A DNA stretch of 64,000 nt from Comamonas sp. 26. Lineage in GTDB: Bacteria; Pseudomonadota; Gammaproteobacteria; Burkholderiales; Burkholderiaceae_C. The position numbers were made by a program, and so were the translations under genes. The notes under the pieces are model-generated. The model did no database searches. It saw nothing but the letters and a program-made list of their open reading frames with translations, and was not told the DNA's origin. Location of the stretch: positions 372,001 through 436,000 of the forward strand of contig NZ_PEFL01000003.1 in NCBI RefSeq assembly GCF_002754475.1. The letters run 5' to 3'. Below are positions 41,845-51,347 of this stretch, in pieces. Each line of letters begins with the position of its first letter. Within the stretch, counting starts at the first letter, position 1.

Positions 41845-43209
41845 ATGACCGAGTCGACCAAAACAAGCAGCAACCTCTCCGACATCACCCCCACGGCAAC
41901 GCCAGAGCCCAAGCGCAGCTGGGGCCAGGCCCTGAAGGTCTATGTACAGCCCACCAGCTTGCGCATGCTGGCTTTGGGCTTCTCGGCCGGGCTGCCACTG
42001 CTGCTGGTGCTAGGTACTTTGAGCTTCTGGCTGCGTGAGGCCGGTATTGACCGCAGCACGATTGGCTTTTTGAGCTGGGTTGGGCTGGCTTATGCCTTCA
42101 AGTGGGTCTGGTCACCCCTGGTGGACAGGCTGCCCCTGCCTATCGCGACAAGACTGCTGGGCCGGCGCCGCAGCTGGCTGCTGTTTTCGCAGCTGCTGAT
42201 TGTTGCGGGACTGCTGGGCATGTCCTTTATGGACCCCAAGCAGGCTTTGCAGCCGCTGGTGATCTGCGCGGTGCTGGTGGCTTTTGGTTCGGCTACGCAA
42301 GACATTGCCCTTGATGCCTACCGCATCGAGTCTGCCAAGGTGGACGATCAGGCCGCGCTGGCCGCCACCTACCAGACCGGTTATCGCCTGGCCATGATAT
42401 GGGCCGGTGCGGGTGTGCTGTGGGTTGCCTCCAAGGTGCAGGGCGATGTGCAGGGCTATGTGGTGCAGGCCTGGCATGTGGCCTATACGGCCATGGCGGC
42501 CAGCATGCTGGTGGGCATGATTACGGTGCTGCTCTCGCCAGAGCCTGAGGCCCGCCCCATGGCCCCTGCGCGCAATGCATCGGAGTGGATTCAAGGTGCG
42601 CTGATTGCGCCGTTTTCTGACTTTATTGGCCGCTACCGCTGGCAGGCGCTGCTGCTGCTGGCGTTGATTGGCCTGTATCGTGTGAGTGACGTGGTCATGG
42701 GCATCATGGCCAATCCCTTCTATGTTGACATGGGCTACACCAAGGAAGAAGTGGCTGCCGTGACCAAGGTGTTCGGCGTCATCATGACGCTGGTGGGCGG
42801 TTTTGTCGGTGGCACCATGGCCGTGCGCTGGGGCGTGATGCGCGTGCTGATGCTGGGCGCGGTGCTGTCGGCTGGAACCAACCTGCTGTTTGCCTGGTTG
42901 GCTACGCGTGGCCACGATGTATCGGCACTGGTCTGGGTGGTCAGTGCAGACAACCTAGCGGGTGGTATTGCCTCGGCGGCCTTCATCGCCTATCTCTCGG
43001 GTCTGACCAATGTGCAGTACTCGGCTACGCAATACGCGCTGTTCAGCTCCATGATGCTGTTGGCGCCCAAGTGGCTGGCCGGCTACTCCGGCGTGTTTGT
43101 AGATGCCTTTGGTTACCAGGCATTCTTCCACACCACGGCGCTGATGGGCTTCCCTGTGCTGTTGCTGATCTATCTGGCATCCAGGGTAAAAATGGGTTCT
43201 GTCGTTTGA
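41845..43209 (+). CDS. AmpG-like MFS permease (muropeptide transporter family)
   Basis: 454 residues, about 12-14 membrane segments. The motifs SLRMLALGFSAGLPLLLVLGTLSFWL, GLAYAFKWVWSPLVDRLPLP and FGSATQDIALDAYRIE are those of AmpG, which imports anhydro-muropeptides for cell wall recycling and indirectly controls beta-lactamase induction. No amp or nag genes are adjacent. Start ATG 41845 gives MTESTKTSS; ATG 41818 adds nine residues and is equally possible. It is followed by a spacer with repeat copy i. Confidence 0.87.
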   Translation: MTESTKTSSNLSDITPTATPEPKRSWGQALKVYVQPTSLRMLALGFSAGLPLLLVLGTLSFWLREAGIDRSTIGFLSWVGLAYAFKWVWSPLVDRLPLPIATRLLGRRRSWLLFSQLLIVAGLLGMSFMDPKQALQPLVICAVLVAFGSATQDIALDAYRIESAKVDDQAALAATYQTGYRLAMIWAGAGVLWVASKVQGDVQGYVVQAWHVAYTAMAASMLVGMITVLLSPEPEARPMAPARNASEWIQGALIAPFSDFIGRYRWQALLLLALIGLYRVSDVVMGIMANPFYVDMGYTKEEVAAVTKVFGVIMTLVGGFVGGTMAVRWGVMRVLMLGAVLSAGTNLLFAWLATRGHDVSALVWVVSADNLAGGIASAAFIAYLSGLTNVQYSATQYALFSSMMLLAPKWLAGYSGVFVDAFGYQAFFHTTALMGFPVLLLIYLASRVKMGSVV

Positions 43210-43236
43210 TGGATAAGCGCTGGTAGCTATTGTTTT
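43205..43236 (-). repeat. dispersed TAGCTG-AGCGCTT element, copy i
   Basis: TTTGATGGATAAGCGCTGG then TAGCTATTGTTTT, starting within the last codons of the AmpG-like gene. A clean full-length copy. Confidence 0.6.
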
Positions 43237-43335
43237 TGTGGTTCTAAGGCGGTTTACCCAACTTTACGCGCCAGACAAGAGCAGATCACCTACGTGTTGC
43301 AGCATGGGGCATTGAAGAAAAATTAAGGCGCGAGC

Positions 43336-44085
43336 ATGACTACACTGCCCCCTATGAGCACGCACCAACTTCTGATGATTGAGGACGACGTTCGCCTGGC
43401 GCAAATGGTGAGCGACTATCTGGGCAATAACGGCCTGGAAGTGACCCATAAGGCTGACGGCAAAAGCGGTCTGGACCAGCTGCAGCCAGCAGATGGCGGG
43501 TCGGCGGAGCAGCCGGACCTGGTGATCCTGGATTTGATGCTGCCTGACATGGACGGCCTCGAAGTCTGCCGCCGCATCCGTTCCATGCCCGGCGCAGCCG
43601 CTCAGGTTCCCGTACTGATGCTGACCGCCAAGGGCGACCCCATGGACCGCATCATCGGCCTAGAACTTGGCGCTGATGATTACCTGCCAAAACCCTTTGA
43701 GCCGCGCGAGCTGCTGGCCCGCATTCGCGCCATCTTGCGCCGCAAAGGCAGTGAAAGTCAGGCTGCGCCATCGACGGCTGTAATGCGCTTTGGAGCCCTT
43801 GAAATTGACCGCGATGCACGTACCGTTTCAGTCGGTGAGCAGGTGGCCGATCTCACCTCCTACCAGTTCGATTTGCTGGTAGCGCTGGCTGAACGCGCAG
43901 GCCGCGTGCTGACGCGCGACCAGATCATGGAAGCCGTGCGCGGCCGAGAGCTGGAAGCCTTTGACCGCTCTATCGACGTGCACATGGGGCGTATTCGTGC
44001 CGCGATTGAAGCGGACCCCAAAGCCCCCAAACGCATTTTGACGGTGCGTGGTGTGGGCTATGTCTTCGCTAAACAGCAGGATTGA
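43336..44085 (+). CDS. OmpR/PhoB-family response regulator
   Basis: 249 residues. Receiver domain with acidic pocket Glu16-Asp17-Asp18, phosphoacceptor Asp66 in LVILDLMLPDMDG, and KP in DDYLPKPFEPREL. The C-terminal winged helix DNA-binding domain has LTSYQFDLLVAL and the recognition helix region AFDRSIDVHMGRIRAAIE. It pairs with the histidine kinase just downstream, whose TTG-start overlap and 32-nt spacing imply one operon. AAGG 7 nt before ATG 43336. Close to RstA/CpxR-type regulators, but the regulated genes are unknown. Confidence 0.93.
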   Translation: MTTLPPMSTHQLLMIEDDVRLAQMVSDYLGNNGLEVTHKADGKSGLDQLQPADGGSAEQPDLVILDLMLPDMDGLEVCRRIRSMPGAAAQVPVLMLTAKGDPMDRIIGLELGADDYLPKPFEPRELLARIRAILRRKGSESQAAPSTAVMRFGALEIDRDARTVSVGEQVADLTSYQFDLLVALAERAGRVLTRDQIMEAVRGRELEAFDRSIDVHMGRIRAAIEADPKAPKRILTVRGVGYVFAKQQD

Positions 44086-44117
44086 TTTTCGGTGCCTGTG
44101 ATGATGGAAATGTCCCA

Positions 44118-45338
44118 ATGAAGCTGCTGCATGTTTTCTCTCAGCGTCTGTACCTGCGCATCTGGCTGGCCGTTGTGATCGGTGTGGCCGTGCTGACGCT
44201 GTGCGTGGCATGGGCCTGGAATATCGCCGAAGAGCAGCGCGTGCAGAACAGCGCTGCGGCACCATCGCGTGAAATGGCGGTGCGTGGCCCTGATGGTGAT
44301 GTGCTGATTGAAGGGCGTGGCAACCGCATTTCCGGCTCGCCAGTGGATGGTGTGCGCTTTGAGATCGCCGCCAAAGATGGGCAAACCTATGAGCTTTGGA
44401 TGGCCCCACGCGAATGGCGCGACGGCCGCCCGCCGCCGCGTGATGGTGCTGTTGCGTTCTGGTTGCGCCCGCCCTTTGGCTTTTTGTGGATGCTGGGGCT
44501 GGTGGGCGTTGCCGTGATCGTGGGCGTGTTCCCTATCATTCGCCGCTTGCTCAAGCGCCTTGAAAACCTGCAGCGCGGCGTGAAGCGTTTTGGTGAGGGT
44601 GATCTATCGGTGCGCGTTCCAGAGCACGGCCATGATGAAGTTGCGGATCTGGCCCACCAATTCAACGCGGCTGCCGAGCGCATCGAAACCTTGATGACAT
44701 CGCACAAATCCTTGCTGGCCAACGCTTCGCACGAGCTGCGCTCGCCGCTGACGCGTATCCGCATGGGGCTGGAATTCATGGGCAATGACCCGGCCAGTGC
44801 TCGTGCCAAGGTCGAAATTCAGCGCAATATCACCGAGCTGGATCAACTGGTCGATGAGATCTTGCTGGCCAGCCGGCTGGACTCTAGCGAGGTGGATGTG
44901 GGTACGGTGGAGTGCGTCGATTTGATCGGCCTTTGCGCCGAAGAGTGCGCGCGCATTGATGCGGATCTAGACATGCAAGCCGACGGCCCGCTGGAGGTGC
45001 AAGGCATTGCCAAACTGCTGCGCCGCGCGGTGCGCAATCTGCTGGAAAACGCCCGCCGTTACAGCGCTGGTGAGATCACGCTGTCGCTCGCCAAGCAGGG
45101 CAATATGGCGCTGATTTGTGTCGCAGATCACGGACCTGGCGTGCCCGAGGCGCAGCGTGAGCGCATTTTCGAGAAGTTTTACCGTTTGCCCGGCGCCAGC
45201 GAGCGATCTGGCGGGGTGGGTCTGGGTCTGTCGCTGGTACGCTCGATTGCAGAGCGCCATGGCGGTACTGTGCGCTGTGAAGATCGACAGGATGGCGGTA
45301 AAGGCGCACGCTTTGTAATTTCGCTGCCGCTGGTTTAA
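44118..45338 (+). CDS. sensor histidine kinase of the two-component system
   Basis: 406 residues: membrane segment (about 13-33), a periplasmic region of about 85 residues, second membrane segment (about 122-141), HAMP, H-box with His205 in LANASHELRSPLTR, and ATPase boxes (NLLENARRY, DHGPGVP, GGVGLGLSLVRSI). The organisation is that of RstB/CpxA-like envelope-stress kinases. A TTG at 44082 overlapping the regulator's stop is an alternative start; ATG 44118 is preferred because the transmembrane start then matches. The downstream polysaccharide genes face this one and the two share a terminator. Confidence 0.92.
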   Translation: MKLLHVFSQRLYLRIWLAVVIGVAVLTLCVAWAWNIAEEQRVQNSAAAPSREMAVRGPDGDVLIEGRGNRISGSPVDGVRFEIAAKDGQTYELWMAPREWRDGRPPPRDGAVAFWLRPPFGFLWMLGLVGVAVIVGVFPIIRRLLKRLENLQRGVKRFGEGDLSVRVPEHGHDEVADLAHQFNAAAERIETLMTSHKSLLANASHELRSPLTRIRMGLEFMGNDPASARAKVEIQRNITELDQLVDEILLASRLDSSEVDVGTVECVDLIGLCAEECARIDADLDMQADGPLEVQGIAKLLRRAVRNLLENARRYSAGEITLSLAKQGNMALICVADHGPGVPEAQRERIFEKFYRLPGASERSGGVGLGLSLVRSIAERHGGTVRCEDRQDGGKGARFVISLPLV

Positions 45339-45352
45339 GTGGTGAGTGGATA

Positions 45353-45400
45353 CCTAATAAAAAGCCCCGCAGGTTTTGGCCTGCGGGGCTTTTTATTAGG
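45353..45400. terminator. bidirectional terminator, perfect 21-bp stem
   Basis: 45353-45373 is fully complementary to 45380-45400, with a 6-nt loop. It contains AAAAAGCCCCGC...GCGGGGCTTTTT and so works for both the kinase gene and ugd. Confidence 0.95.
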
Positions 45401-45405
45401 TGCTC

Positions 45406-46743
45406 TCAGCGAGGAAGCTGCATGGGGCGGCCAATGGAGACATAGCCCAGACCATGGCTGGCTGGCAGTGATGGCTCAAACAGGTTGCGGCCATCAAAGA
45501 TCATCTTGTCAGCCAGAGTCTGCGCCAGCAGGCTGAAGTCCGGTGCGCGGAAGATCTGCCACTCAGTCACGATAGTCAGGCAGTCTGCATCCTTTGCGGC
45601 AGAGAGCGGGCTGTCGACCAGCTGCAGATCGGCGCGTTCACCGTAAATGCGGCGTGCTTCCTTCATGGCCACTGGGTCATAAGCCTGAACCTTGGCTCCT
45701 GCGGCCCATAGCGACTCCAGCAAGTTGCGGCTGGGCGCTTCCCGCATGTCATCGGTGTTGGGCTTGAAGGCCAGGCCCCAGACGGCAATGGTCTTACCCT
45801 TGAGGTCGCCGTTGTAGAACGCGCTGATACGCTCAAACAGTACGTTGCGCTGGGCCTGGTTGCGGTCTTCTACTGCGTTGAGCAGCAGGGGCTCGAAGTC
45901 CACCGCCTTTGCAGTGTGGATGAGTGCTTTCACATCCTTGGGAAAGCAGCTGCCGCCATAGCCCACGCCGGGGTAGATGAAGTGGTATCCAATGCGTGGA
46001 TCGCTGCCAATGCCACGGCGCACGGCTTCTACATCGGCACCCAGACGTTCGGCCAGGTTGGCGATCTCGTTCATGAAACTGATCTTGGTCGCCAGCATGG
46101 CATTGGCTGCGTACTTGGTGAGTTCGGCGCTCTTCACGTCCATCATCACGATCTTGTCGTGATTGCGGTTGAAGGGTGCATACAGCTCGCGCAGCTTGGC
46201 TTCAGACGCAGGGTTGCTGGTGCCAATGATGATGCGGTCCGGGCGCTGGCAGTCTCCAACCGCAGCCCCTTCCTTGAGGAATTCGGGGTTGGAAACCACA
46301 TCGAACGTGTAGGGTACATCGCGCTTAGCAAGGCCTTTAGCGATGACTGCCGTGACCTTATCGGCCGTGCCTACGGGCACTGTTGATTTGTTGATGACGA
46401 TGCGTGGGCCGTCCATGTGCTGAGCAATGGTGCGAGCTACCGCCAGCACATATTGCAGGTCAGCGCTGCCATCTTCATCGGGCGGCGTGCCCACGGCCAG
46501 AAAGATCAGTTCACTATGCGCTACGCCTTCTGCGGCATTGGTGGTGAACTGCAGGCGACCGAGCTGCTGGTTGTTGATGACCAGGGCATCCAGACCGGGC
46601 TCATGAATGGGGATCTGTCCTGCCTTGAGGGCGGCGACTTTTTTCTCATCCACATCCACGCACAGAACCTGATGACCGACATCGGCCAGCACGGCTCCTT
46701 GTACGAGACCTACATAGCCGGTACCAAAAACAGTAACTTTCAT
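45406..46743 (-). CDS. ugd: UDP-glucose 6-dehydrogenase
   Basis: Two-step NAD oxidation of UDP-glucose to UDP-glucuronate. 445 residues, N-terminal Rossmann motif [14 protein letters not shown], catalytic Cys266 in [11 protein letters not shown], Lys and Asn in the central helix ([16 protein letters not shown]), C-terminal [17 protein letters not shown]. It supplies UDP-glucuronate for the neighbouring epimerase. Last of three genes on this strand; its ATG overlaps the epimerase stop by 4 nt. Confidence 0.96.
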   Translation of the reverse strand: MKVTVFGTGYVGLVQGAVLADVGHQVLCVDVDEKKVAALKAGQIPIHEPGLDALVINNQQLGRLQFTTNAAEGVAHSELIFLAVGTPPDEDGSADLQYVLAVARTIAQHMDGPRIVINKSTVPVGTADKVTAVIAKGLAKRDVPYTFDVVSNPEFLKEGAAVGDCQRPDRIIIGTSNPASEAKLRELYAPFNRNHDKIVMMDVKSAELTKYAANAMLATKISFMNEIANLAERLGADVEAVRRGIGSDPRIGYHFIYPGVGYGGSCFPKDVKALIHTAKAVDFEPLLLNAVEDRNQAQRNVLFERISAFYNGDLKGKTIAVWGLAFKPNTDDMREAPSRNLLESLWAAGAKVQAYDPVAMKEARRIYGERADLQLVDSPLSAAKDADCLTIVTEWQIFRAPDFSLLAQTLADKMIFDGRNLFEPSLPASHGLGYVSIGRPMQLPR

Positions 46744-47750
46744 ACGCGATAAAAGGAGCGGTACCAGTCCACAAAACGCTGCACGCCGGTGGTGATGGGC
46801 ATGGCCGGTGAGAAGCCAACCCAGGACTGCAGGGCACGGGTGTCAGCCGATGTACTGTGCATATCGCCGGGCTGAATAGGCAGCATTTGCTTGTGGGCGG
46901 TGGTTTGCAGGGCACCCTCCAGTGCGGCGATGTAGTCCATCAGCACGGTGGGTGAGTTGTTGCCAATATTGAAGATGCGATAGGGCGCAGTGCTGGTGCC
47001 GGGGTTGGGCCGCTGGCTGTCATAGCTGGCGTCCGCAGTGGCCGGCTTGTCCAGAACACGCATGATGCCTTCGACGATGTCGTCGATATAGGTGAAGTCG
47101 CGCACCAGCTTGCCTTCGCCGTAGACATCAATGGTCTCGCCCGCCAGGATGGCCTTGGTGAATTTGAACAAAGCCATGTCAGGGCGGCCCCAAGGTCCAT
47201 AGACCGTGAAAAAGCGCAGGCCTGTGGTGGGAATCCCGTACAGGTGCGAATAGGTGTGAGCCATCAGCTCATTGGCCTTTTTGGTGGCCGCGTAGTAGCT
47301 GATAGGGTGATCCACGGCATCGCTTTCGGCAAAGGGCATCTTGGTATTGCCGCCATAGACGCTGGAGCTGCTGGCATAGACCAGATGCTCTACCTTGTGC
47401 TTGCGGCAGCCCTGCAAGATATTGCCAAAGCCCAGCAGATTGGAGTCTGTGTAGTCGTCAGGCTGGTCGATGGAGTAGCGCACGCCAGCTTGTGCAGCCA
47501 GGTGCAGAACCTTGCTGGGGGCGACTTCTGTAAACAGGTCGGCCATGCCTTGGCGATCAGCAACATCCAGCGCTACAAACCGGAAGTTGGCATGGTGGCG
47601 CAGCTCATCCAGGCGGGCGTGCTTGAGCGTCACATCGTAGTAGTTGTTGAGGTTGTCAATGCCGACGACGGACACGCCTTGCTCAAGCAGTCGCTTGGCG
47701 CAATGCATACCGATAAAGCCGGCACAGCCGGTGATCAGAACGCGATTCAT
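46740..47750 (-). CDS. UDP-glucuronate 4-epimerase (NAD-dependent epimerase family)
   Basis: 336 residues. Extended [21 protein letters not shown] (nucleotide binding), [10 protein letters not shown], then [11 protein letters not shown] with the Tyr-x3-Lys catalytic pair. The region [16 protein letters not shown] and [22 protein letters not shown] matches UDP-glucuronate 4-epimerases (LpsL, CapI, WbnF type), so it would turn UDP-GlcA into UDP-GalA. Start ATG 47750 overlaps the upstream GT39 gene by 4 nt (ATGA), and its own stop overlaps ugd by 4 nt. Substrate direction is inferred from ugd next door. Confidence 0.9.
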   Translation of the reverse strand: MNRVLITGCAGFIGMHCAKRLLEQGVSVVGIDNLNNYYDVTLKHARLDELRHHANFRFVALDVADRQGMADLFTEVAPSKVLHLAAQAGVRYSIDQPDDYTDSNLLGFGNILQGCRKHKVEHLVYASSSSVYGGNTKMPFAESDAVDHPISYYAATKKANELMAHTYSHLYGIPTTGLRFFTVYGPWGRPDMALFKFTKAILAGETIDVYGEGKLVRDFTYIDDIVEGIMRVLDKPATADASYDSQRPNPGTSTAPYRIFNIGNNSPTVLMDYIAALEGALQTTAHKQMLPIQPGDMHSTSADTRALQSWVGFSPAMPITTGVQRFVDWYRSFYRV

Positions 47751-49258
47751 GGGGCAATCCAGAGATATTGGTACTGCGCAGGCGTTGCGCTGGCTGGCAT
47801 TTTCTCGAAAGGGATGGTCAGCTCTTGTGGGGTGGTTGTAGCCTGCGTGGTGAAGATGCCATCCCACCAGCCGGGAACCGGCTTGTCGGCGCGGGTAATC
47901 AGAAGTAGTCCGCCCGCAGCGTCAGCCTTGGCTTGAGATAGGCATTGCTGCAGCTGTGCGCCATTTGCGCAGCCAAGTGCATAGCTTTGAGGGAATTGTG
48001 AATGCAGCATGGCTGCGATCATGTGGTCAGAGCCAACGATCACGCCATTGCCGGTGTAGCCAGCGCCGCGCAACTGTTGTGCCAATTCCTTGACGGGGTG
48101 GTTCAGCTCATCAGGATCATTCTTGAGGCTGCCTTGCCAGGGGCGTAACGTTGCCATGGTCAGAAAGATCAGCGCAAAGACAATGACGAAGTTGGTGAAC
48201 ATACGTCCCACACCTGGCTCCAGCAAAGCAGGGCGCCAGACATACAGGGCCATGGGGGCGATGGCGGTTAGTGGCAGCATCCAGCGCTGTTTGAAGTCGG
48301 TGACATCAGCCGCGATCACCATGGCCAGCAGGCAAACGGCAACAATGAGCAGATAGCGCTGCAGCAGCGGTTTGGCCCATATGCGTGAAGGCACTAAGGC
48401 CGTCTTTTGAGGTGCAGGGGTCCAGAGCTTGGAGCGATAGCTGGCTAATACGGCAATCAGCCATAGACCGAGGGTAGAGAGCAAGGCCTTGAACAGGTTG
48501 CCCAGACCGTTGAGGTGCGATGCCTCGGTAGAGATGGACATTTTCTGTACCGTCTCGGCCGTTGCCATTCCCCAGTGCGAAGCTAGCCAAGAGGCATGGG
48601 GTGCAAAGATTAGAGTTCCCATCAGCGGAGCCAGCCACCAGCCTTTGGCAAAGATGGCCGAACGAACCTGCGCCACCGTCATCGATGCCACAAACAAGGC
48701 ACCAATCAACATGGCGTAGCTGTATTTGGAGAGCATACCCAGCCCGCAGAACAGGCCAATCAATATGAAATTAATAGCTTGCGGTCTTTGTACTTGGCGC
48801 AGTACGGCGAACCACAGGCCCATGGTCATGGCTGTGACCATTACTGTGTGAGTCTGGTCACGAAGGGAGTCCCAGCCAAAGGGGGGCATCAGCAGCAGGC
48901 CTGCCGCAACCCACCATGCGCCTTTGTCAGTGAGGATTTGTCGGCCTGCCAGCCATGCCAGACAGTAGGTCAGCGCAATCAGCGAGTGCTTGAGTAAAGC
49001 CAGAGCCAGAACCGAGGGGCCGAAAAGCTGACAAATCGCCCACTGCATCCATGTATAGAGCGGCGGCTGGGGGCCGTAGCCCAGTTGCAGGTGCTGGGCC
49101 CAGAGAATCTGTTCCGACTCGTCCCATTTCATGCCTGCAGAAATGGTGATACGCGAGACGATATGCGCACAGACCAGAAGTGCGAGACATATCCATGGTT
49201 TGGAATAAAGAGTTTGCTGCCAGTCTTTGGAAAAAGAGGACATAGAACTTGATGCCAT
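47747..49258 (-). CDS. GT39/ArnT-like membrane glycosyltransferase
   Basis: 503 residues (ATG 49258; ATG 49243 is also possible), about ten or more hydrophobic segments. The conserved acidic pair Asp-Glu of the first periplasmic loop is present in GMKWDESEQILWAQHLQ, and KYSYAMLIGALF is the family loop region. GT39 members in bacteria move a sugar from polyprenyl phosphate to lipid A, core or protein in the periplasm. Its operon partners make UDP-GalA and a divergent ArnC-like gene would make a lipid-linked sugar, so galacturonosyl transfer to LPS is the best guess. Translation is coupled to the epimerase by ATGA. Confidence 0.85.
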   Translation of the reverse strand: MASSSMSSFSKDWQQTLYSKPWICLALLVCAHIVSRITISAGMKWDESEQILWAQHLQLGYGPQPPLYTWMQWAICQLFGPSVLALALLKHSLIALTYCLAWLAGRQILTDKGAWWVAAGLLLMPPFGWDSLRDQTHTVMVTAMTMGLWFAVLRQVQRPQAINFILIGLFCGLGMLSKYSYAMLIGALFVASMTVAQVRSAIFAKGWWLAPLMGTLIFAPHASWLASHWGMATAETVQKMSISTEASHLNGLGNLFKALLSTLGLWLIAVLASYRSKLWTPAPQKTALVPSRIWAKPLLQRYLLIVAVCLLAMVIAADVTDFKQRWMLPLTAIAPMALYVWRPALLEPGVGRMFTNFVIVFALIFLTMATLRPWQGSLKNDPDELNHPVKELAQQLRGAGYTGNGVIVGSDHMIAAMLHSQFPQSYALGCANGAQLQQCLSQAKADAAGGLLLITRADKPVPGWWDGIFTTQATTTPQELTIPFEKMPASATPAQYQYLWIAP

Positions 49259-49398
49259 TGGTTTTTGCAGGTGAGCAAATGATGAGGTGTATGTACTCAC
49301 GTTTGCGATTGACTTTGCAAGCCAAGCAATGTGTTTGGCGAAAATGGCATCTAGGGTATTCAGTTAGTATAGGTGACTGTTATTTAAACTCATTGAGC

Positions 49399-50415
49399 AT
49401 GACGTCCGTGCACGATTTAAGTCCTGAAGTTTCTATCGTTGTACCTATTTATAACGAGTTTGATAATCTGCCCGATCTGGTGGCCCGCATTGACGAGGCC
49501 ATGCGTACCCAGCCGCTGAGTTATGAATTGATCGCGGTGGACGATGGGTCAACTGACGGTAGTGCCAAGCGTCTGCGCGAACTGGCGCAGCAGAACCCTT
49601 GGGTGCGAGCCGTGTGTCTGGTGCGTAACTACGGTCAGTCCAGCGCCCTGCAAGCAGGCTTTGATCGTGTGCGTGGCCGCTATGTAGTGACGCTGGATGC
49701 GGATTTGCAGAACGAGCCTGGTGATATTCCGCTGCTGCTAGAGCGTCTGGAAAATGAGCCTGATCTAGACATGATTTCAGGCTGGCGCAAGAACCGTCAG
49801 GATAAGGCTTTGTCGCGTCGTCTGCCATCGGTGCTGGCCAATCGCCTGATCTCCAAGCTCACCAATGTGCAGTTGCATGATTACGGCTGTGCTCTCAAAG
49901 CTTACCGCCGCGAGATCATTGACCGCATTCGCCTCTATGGCGAGATGCACCGCTTCATCCCCTCTCTGGCCCGCGATGCCGGTGCTCGTATTGCCGAAGT
50001 GCCCGTGCGCCACCATGCGCGCACTCATGGGGTTTCTAAATACGGGATTGATCGCACCTTCCGTGTGATTCTGGATCTGATCTTTATCGTCTTCTTCATG
50101 CGCTTCCGTCAGCGCCCCCTGCACGCCTTTGGAGGCATGGGGTTGTGGATGGCAACACCCGGCGTATTCATTCTGCTGTGGCTGCTGGTGCAGAAGCTCA
50201 TGGGCGAATCCATTGGCGGGCGCCCCCTGTTGATGGCGGGGGTCATGCTGGTGTTGATGGGAATGCAGTTCATCGCCGCCGGCCTGATTGGTGAGCTGCT
50301 GACACGTATTTATTACGAGTCTGGTAGTGGCTTGCAATACTACGCCAAGGACTATGGCGTAGTTGAGCACAAGCTCGAAGAGAAAACGACCAAAGCAGAA
50401 CCTGCTGCATTGTGA
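49399..50415 (+). CDS. polyprenyl-phosphate glycosyltransferase, ArnC/GtrB-like GT2
   Basis: 338 residues. GT2 domain with SIVVPIYNEFDNLPDLV, the DxD-like Asp100-Ala-Asp102 in VTLDADLQNEPGD and the family-specific VPVRHHARTHGVSKYG (membrane-side loop), followed by two C-terminal membrane segments. ArnC/RgtE-type enzymes load a sugar from a UDP donor onto undecaprenyl phosphate. It is divergent from GT39, and its GTGA overlap with the following gene indicates an operon. ATG 49399 gives the natural N-terminus; no strong ribosome-binding site. Confidence 0.9.
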   Translation: MTSVHDLSPEVSIVVPIYNEFDNLPDLVARIDEAMRTQPLSYELIAVDDGSTDGSAKRLRELAQQNPWVRAVCLVRNYGQSSALQAGFDRVRGRYVVTLDADLQNEPGDIPLLLERLENEPDLDMISGWRKNRQDKALSRRLPSVLANRLISKLTNVQLHDYGCALKAYRREIIDRIRLYGEMHRFIPSLARDAGARIAEVPVRHHARTHGVSKYGIDRTFRVILDLIFIVFFMRFRQRPLHAFGGMGLWMATPGVFILLWLLVQKLMGESIGGRPLLMAGVMLVLMGMQFIAAGLIGELLTRIYYESGSGLQYYAKDYGVVEHKLEEKTTKAEPAAL

Positions 50416-51347
50416 GCAAGACGCGTAAAGCGCTTATCCGTGCCTTGATGGGCATGGCTTTGCTGGGGGCAGTCATTTACTTTGCAAACCCTCGGCAGCT
50501 TTTTGCGCAGCTGCAACAAGCCAGCCTATGGTGGCTGCTGGCGGGTTTTGTGGTTGCTATCGCTTCCAATGTTGTATCGGCTTGGCGTTGGCGAGCCATA
50601 GCGCAGTGGCTTGGGGCAGAGATGTCTGTGGCATCTGGAATGCGTTGGTATTTTCAGGCGATTGGCTTGAATGTACTGCTGCCCGGTGCCGTGGTCGGTG
50701 GCGATGTCTATCGTGCAATCGCACTCCAGAAAATGGGGCAGGCCAAGGCGGCAAGCAATCTGTCAGTCATTCTGGATCGCGTCAGTGGCTTGTGGATGCT
50801 TTGCGCTATTGGCTGTCTGGGTGCGTTCGCTTGCGCTCCGACCTTGGCACCGTGGGTGCACATGACCGAGAGCGTATTCGGTGCCTCGCTGCTGGCAATC
50901 ACAGTGTTGTGGGTGCTGTTGCCCTGTGTGCTGTTACAAGGGCTGCGCAGTGGCTGGATCAAGCTGCCTGGCACTTGGCTGGATCCTATTCGCGTGGCAG
51001 CTAACAGTCCTGACTTTGTGCGCCAGCTGTTAGTACAGGCCGCGTCATCAGCGGTGGTGCAACTCTTGTCTGCGACAGCTCTGGCTTGCGGTGCCATTGC
51101 CCTGGGTGTTCAGTTGCCGCTAGCCGTGTGGACCTTTGCGATTGCCCCAGTATTTTTGATGGCTGCATTGCCTGTCAGTGTGGGTGGCTGGGGAACACGC
51201 GAAGCTGCCGCTGTGGCGGCTCTGGCTCCGTTCGGGGTGTCTGCTGTTCTGGCTGTGGGTGTGGGGCTGCTTTATGGCGTGTTCGCACTGGGCCAGGGCG
51301 CTTTGGGCGCGCTGGCGTTCGGCTTACCCAGCAAGAGTCAAGACTGA
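50412..51347 (+). CDS. YbhN/AglD-like membrane protein (LPG synthase transmembrane-region family)
   Basis: 311 residues, GTG start inside the stop of the upstream gene. About eight hydrophobic segments and the family motif NVVSAWRWRAIAQWLG, GLNVLLPGAVVGGDVYRAI and LPVSVGGWGTREAAAVAAL. Related proteins act in lipid-linked sugar or phospholipid handling; a flippase role has been suggested for some. With GT2 directly upstream it may handle the lipid-linked sugar. The stop overlaps that of the O-antigen ligase gene by 10 nt (convergent). Confidence 0.82.
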   Translation: MSKTRKALIRALMGMALLGAVIYFANPRQLFAQLQQASLWWLLAGFVVAIASNVVSAWRWRAIAQWLGAEMSVASGMRWYFQAIGLNVLLPGAVVGGDVYRAIALQKMGQAKAASNLSVILDRVSGLWMLCAIGCLGAFACAPTLAPWVHMTESVFGASLLAITVLWVLLPCVLLQGLRSGWIKLPGTWLDPIRVAANSPDFVRQLLVQAASSAVVQLLSATALACGAIALGVQLPLAVWTFAIAPVFLMAALPVSVGGWGTREAAAVAALAPFGVSAVLAVGVGLLYGVFALGQGALGALAFGLPSKSQD

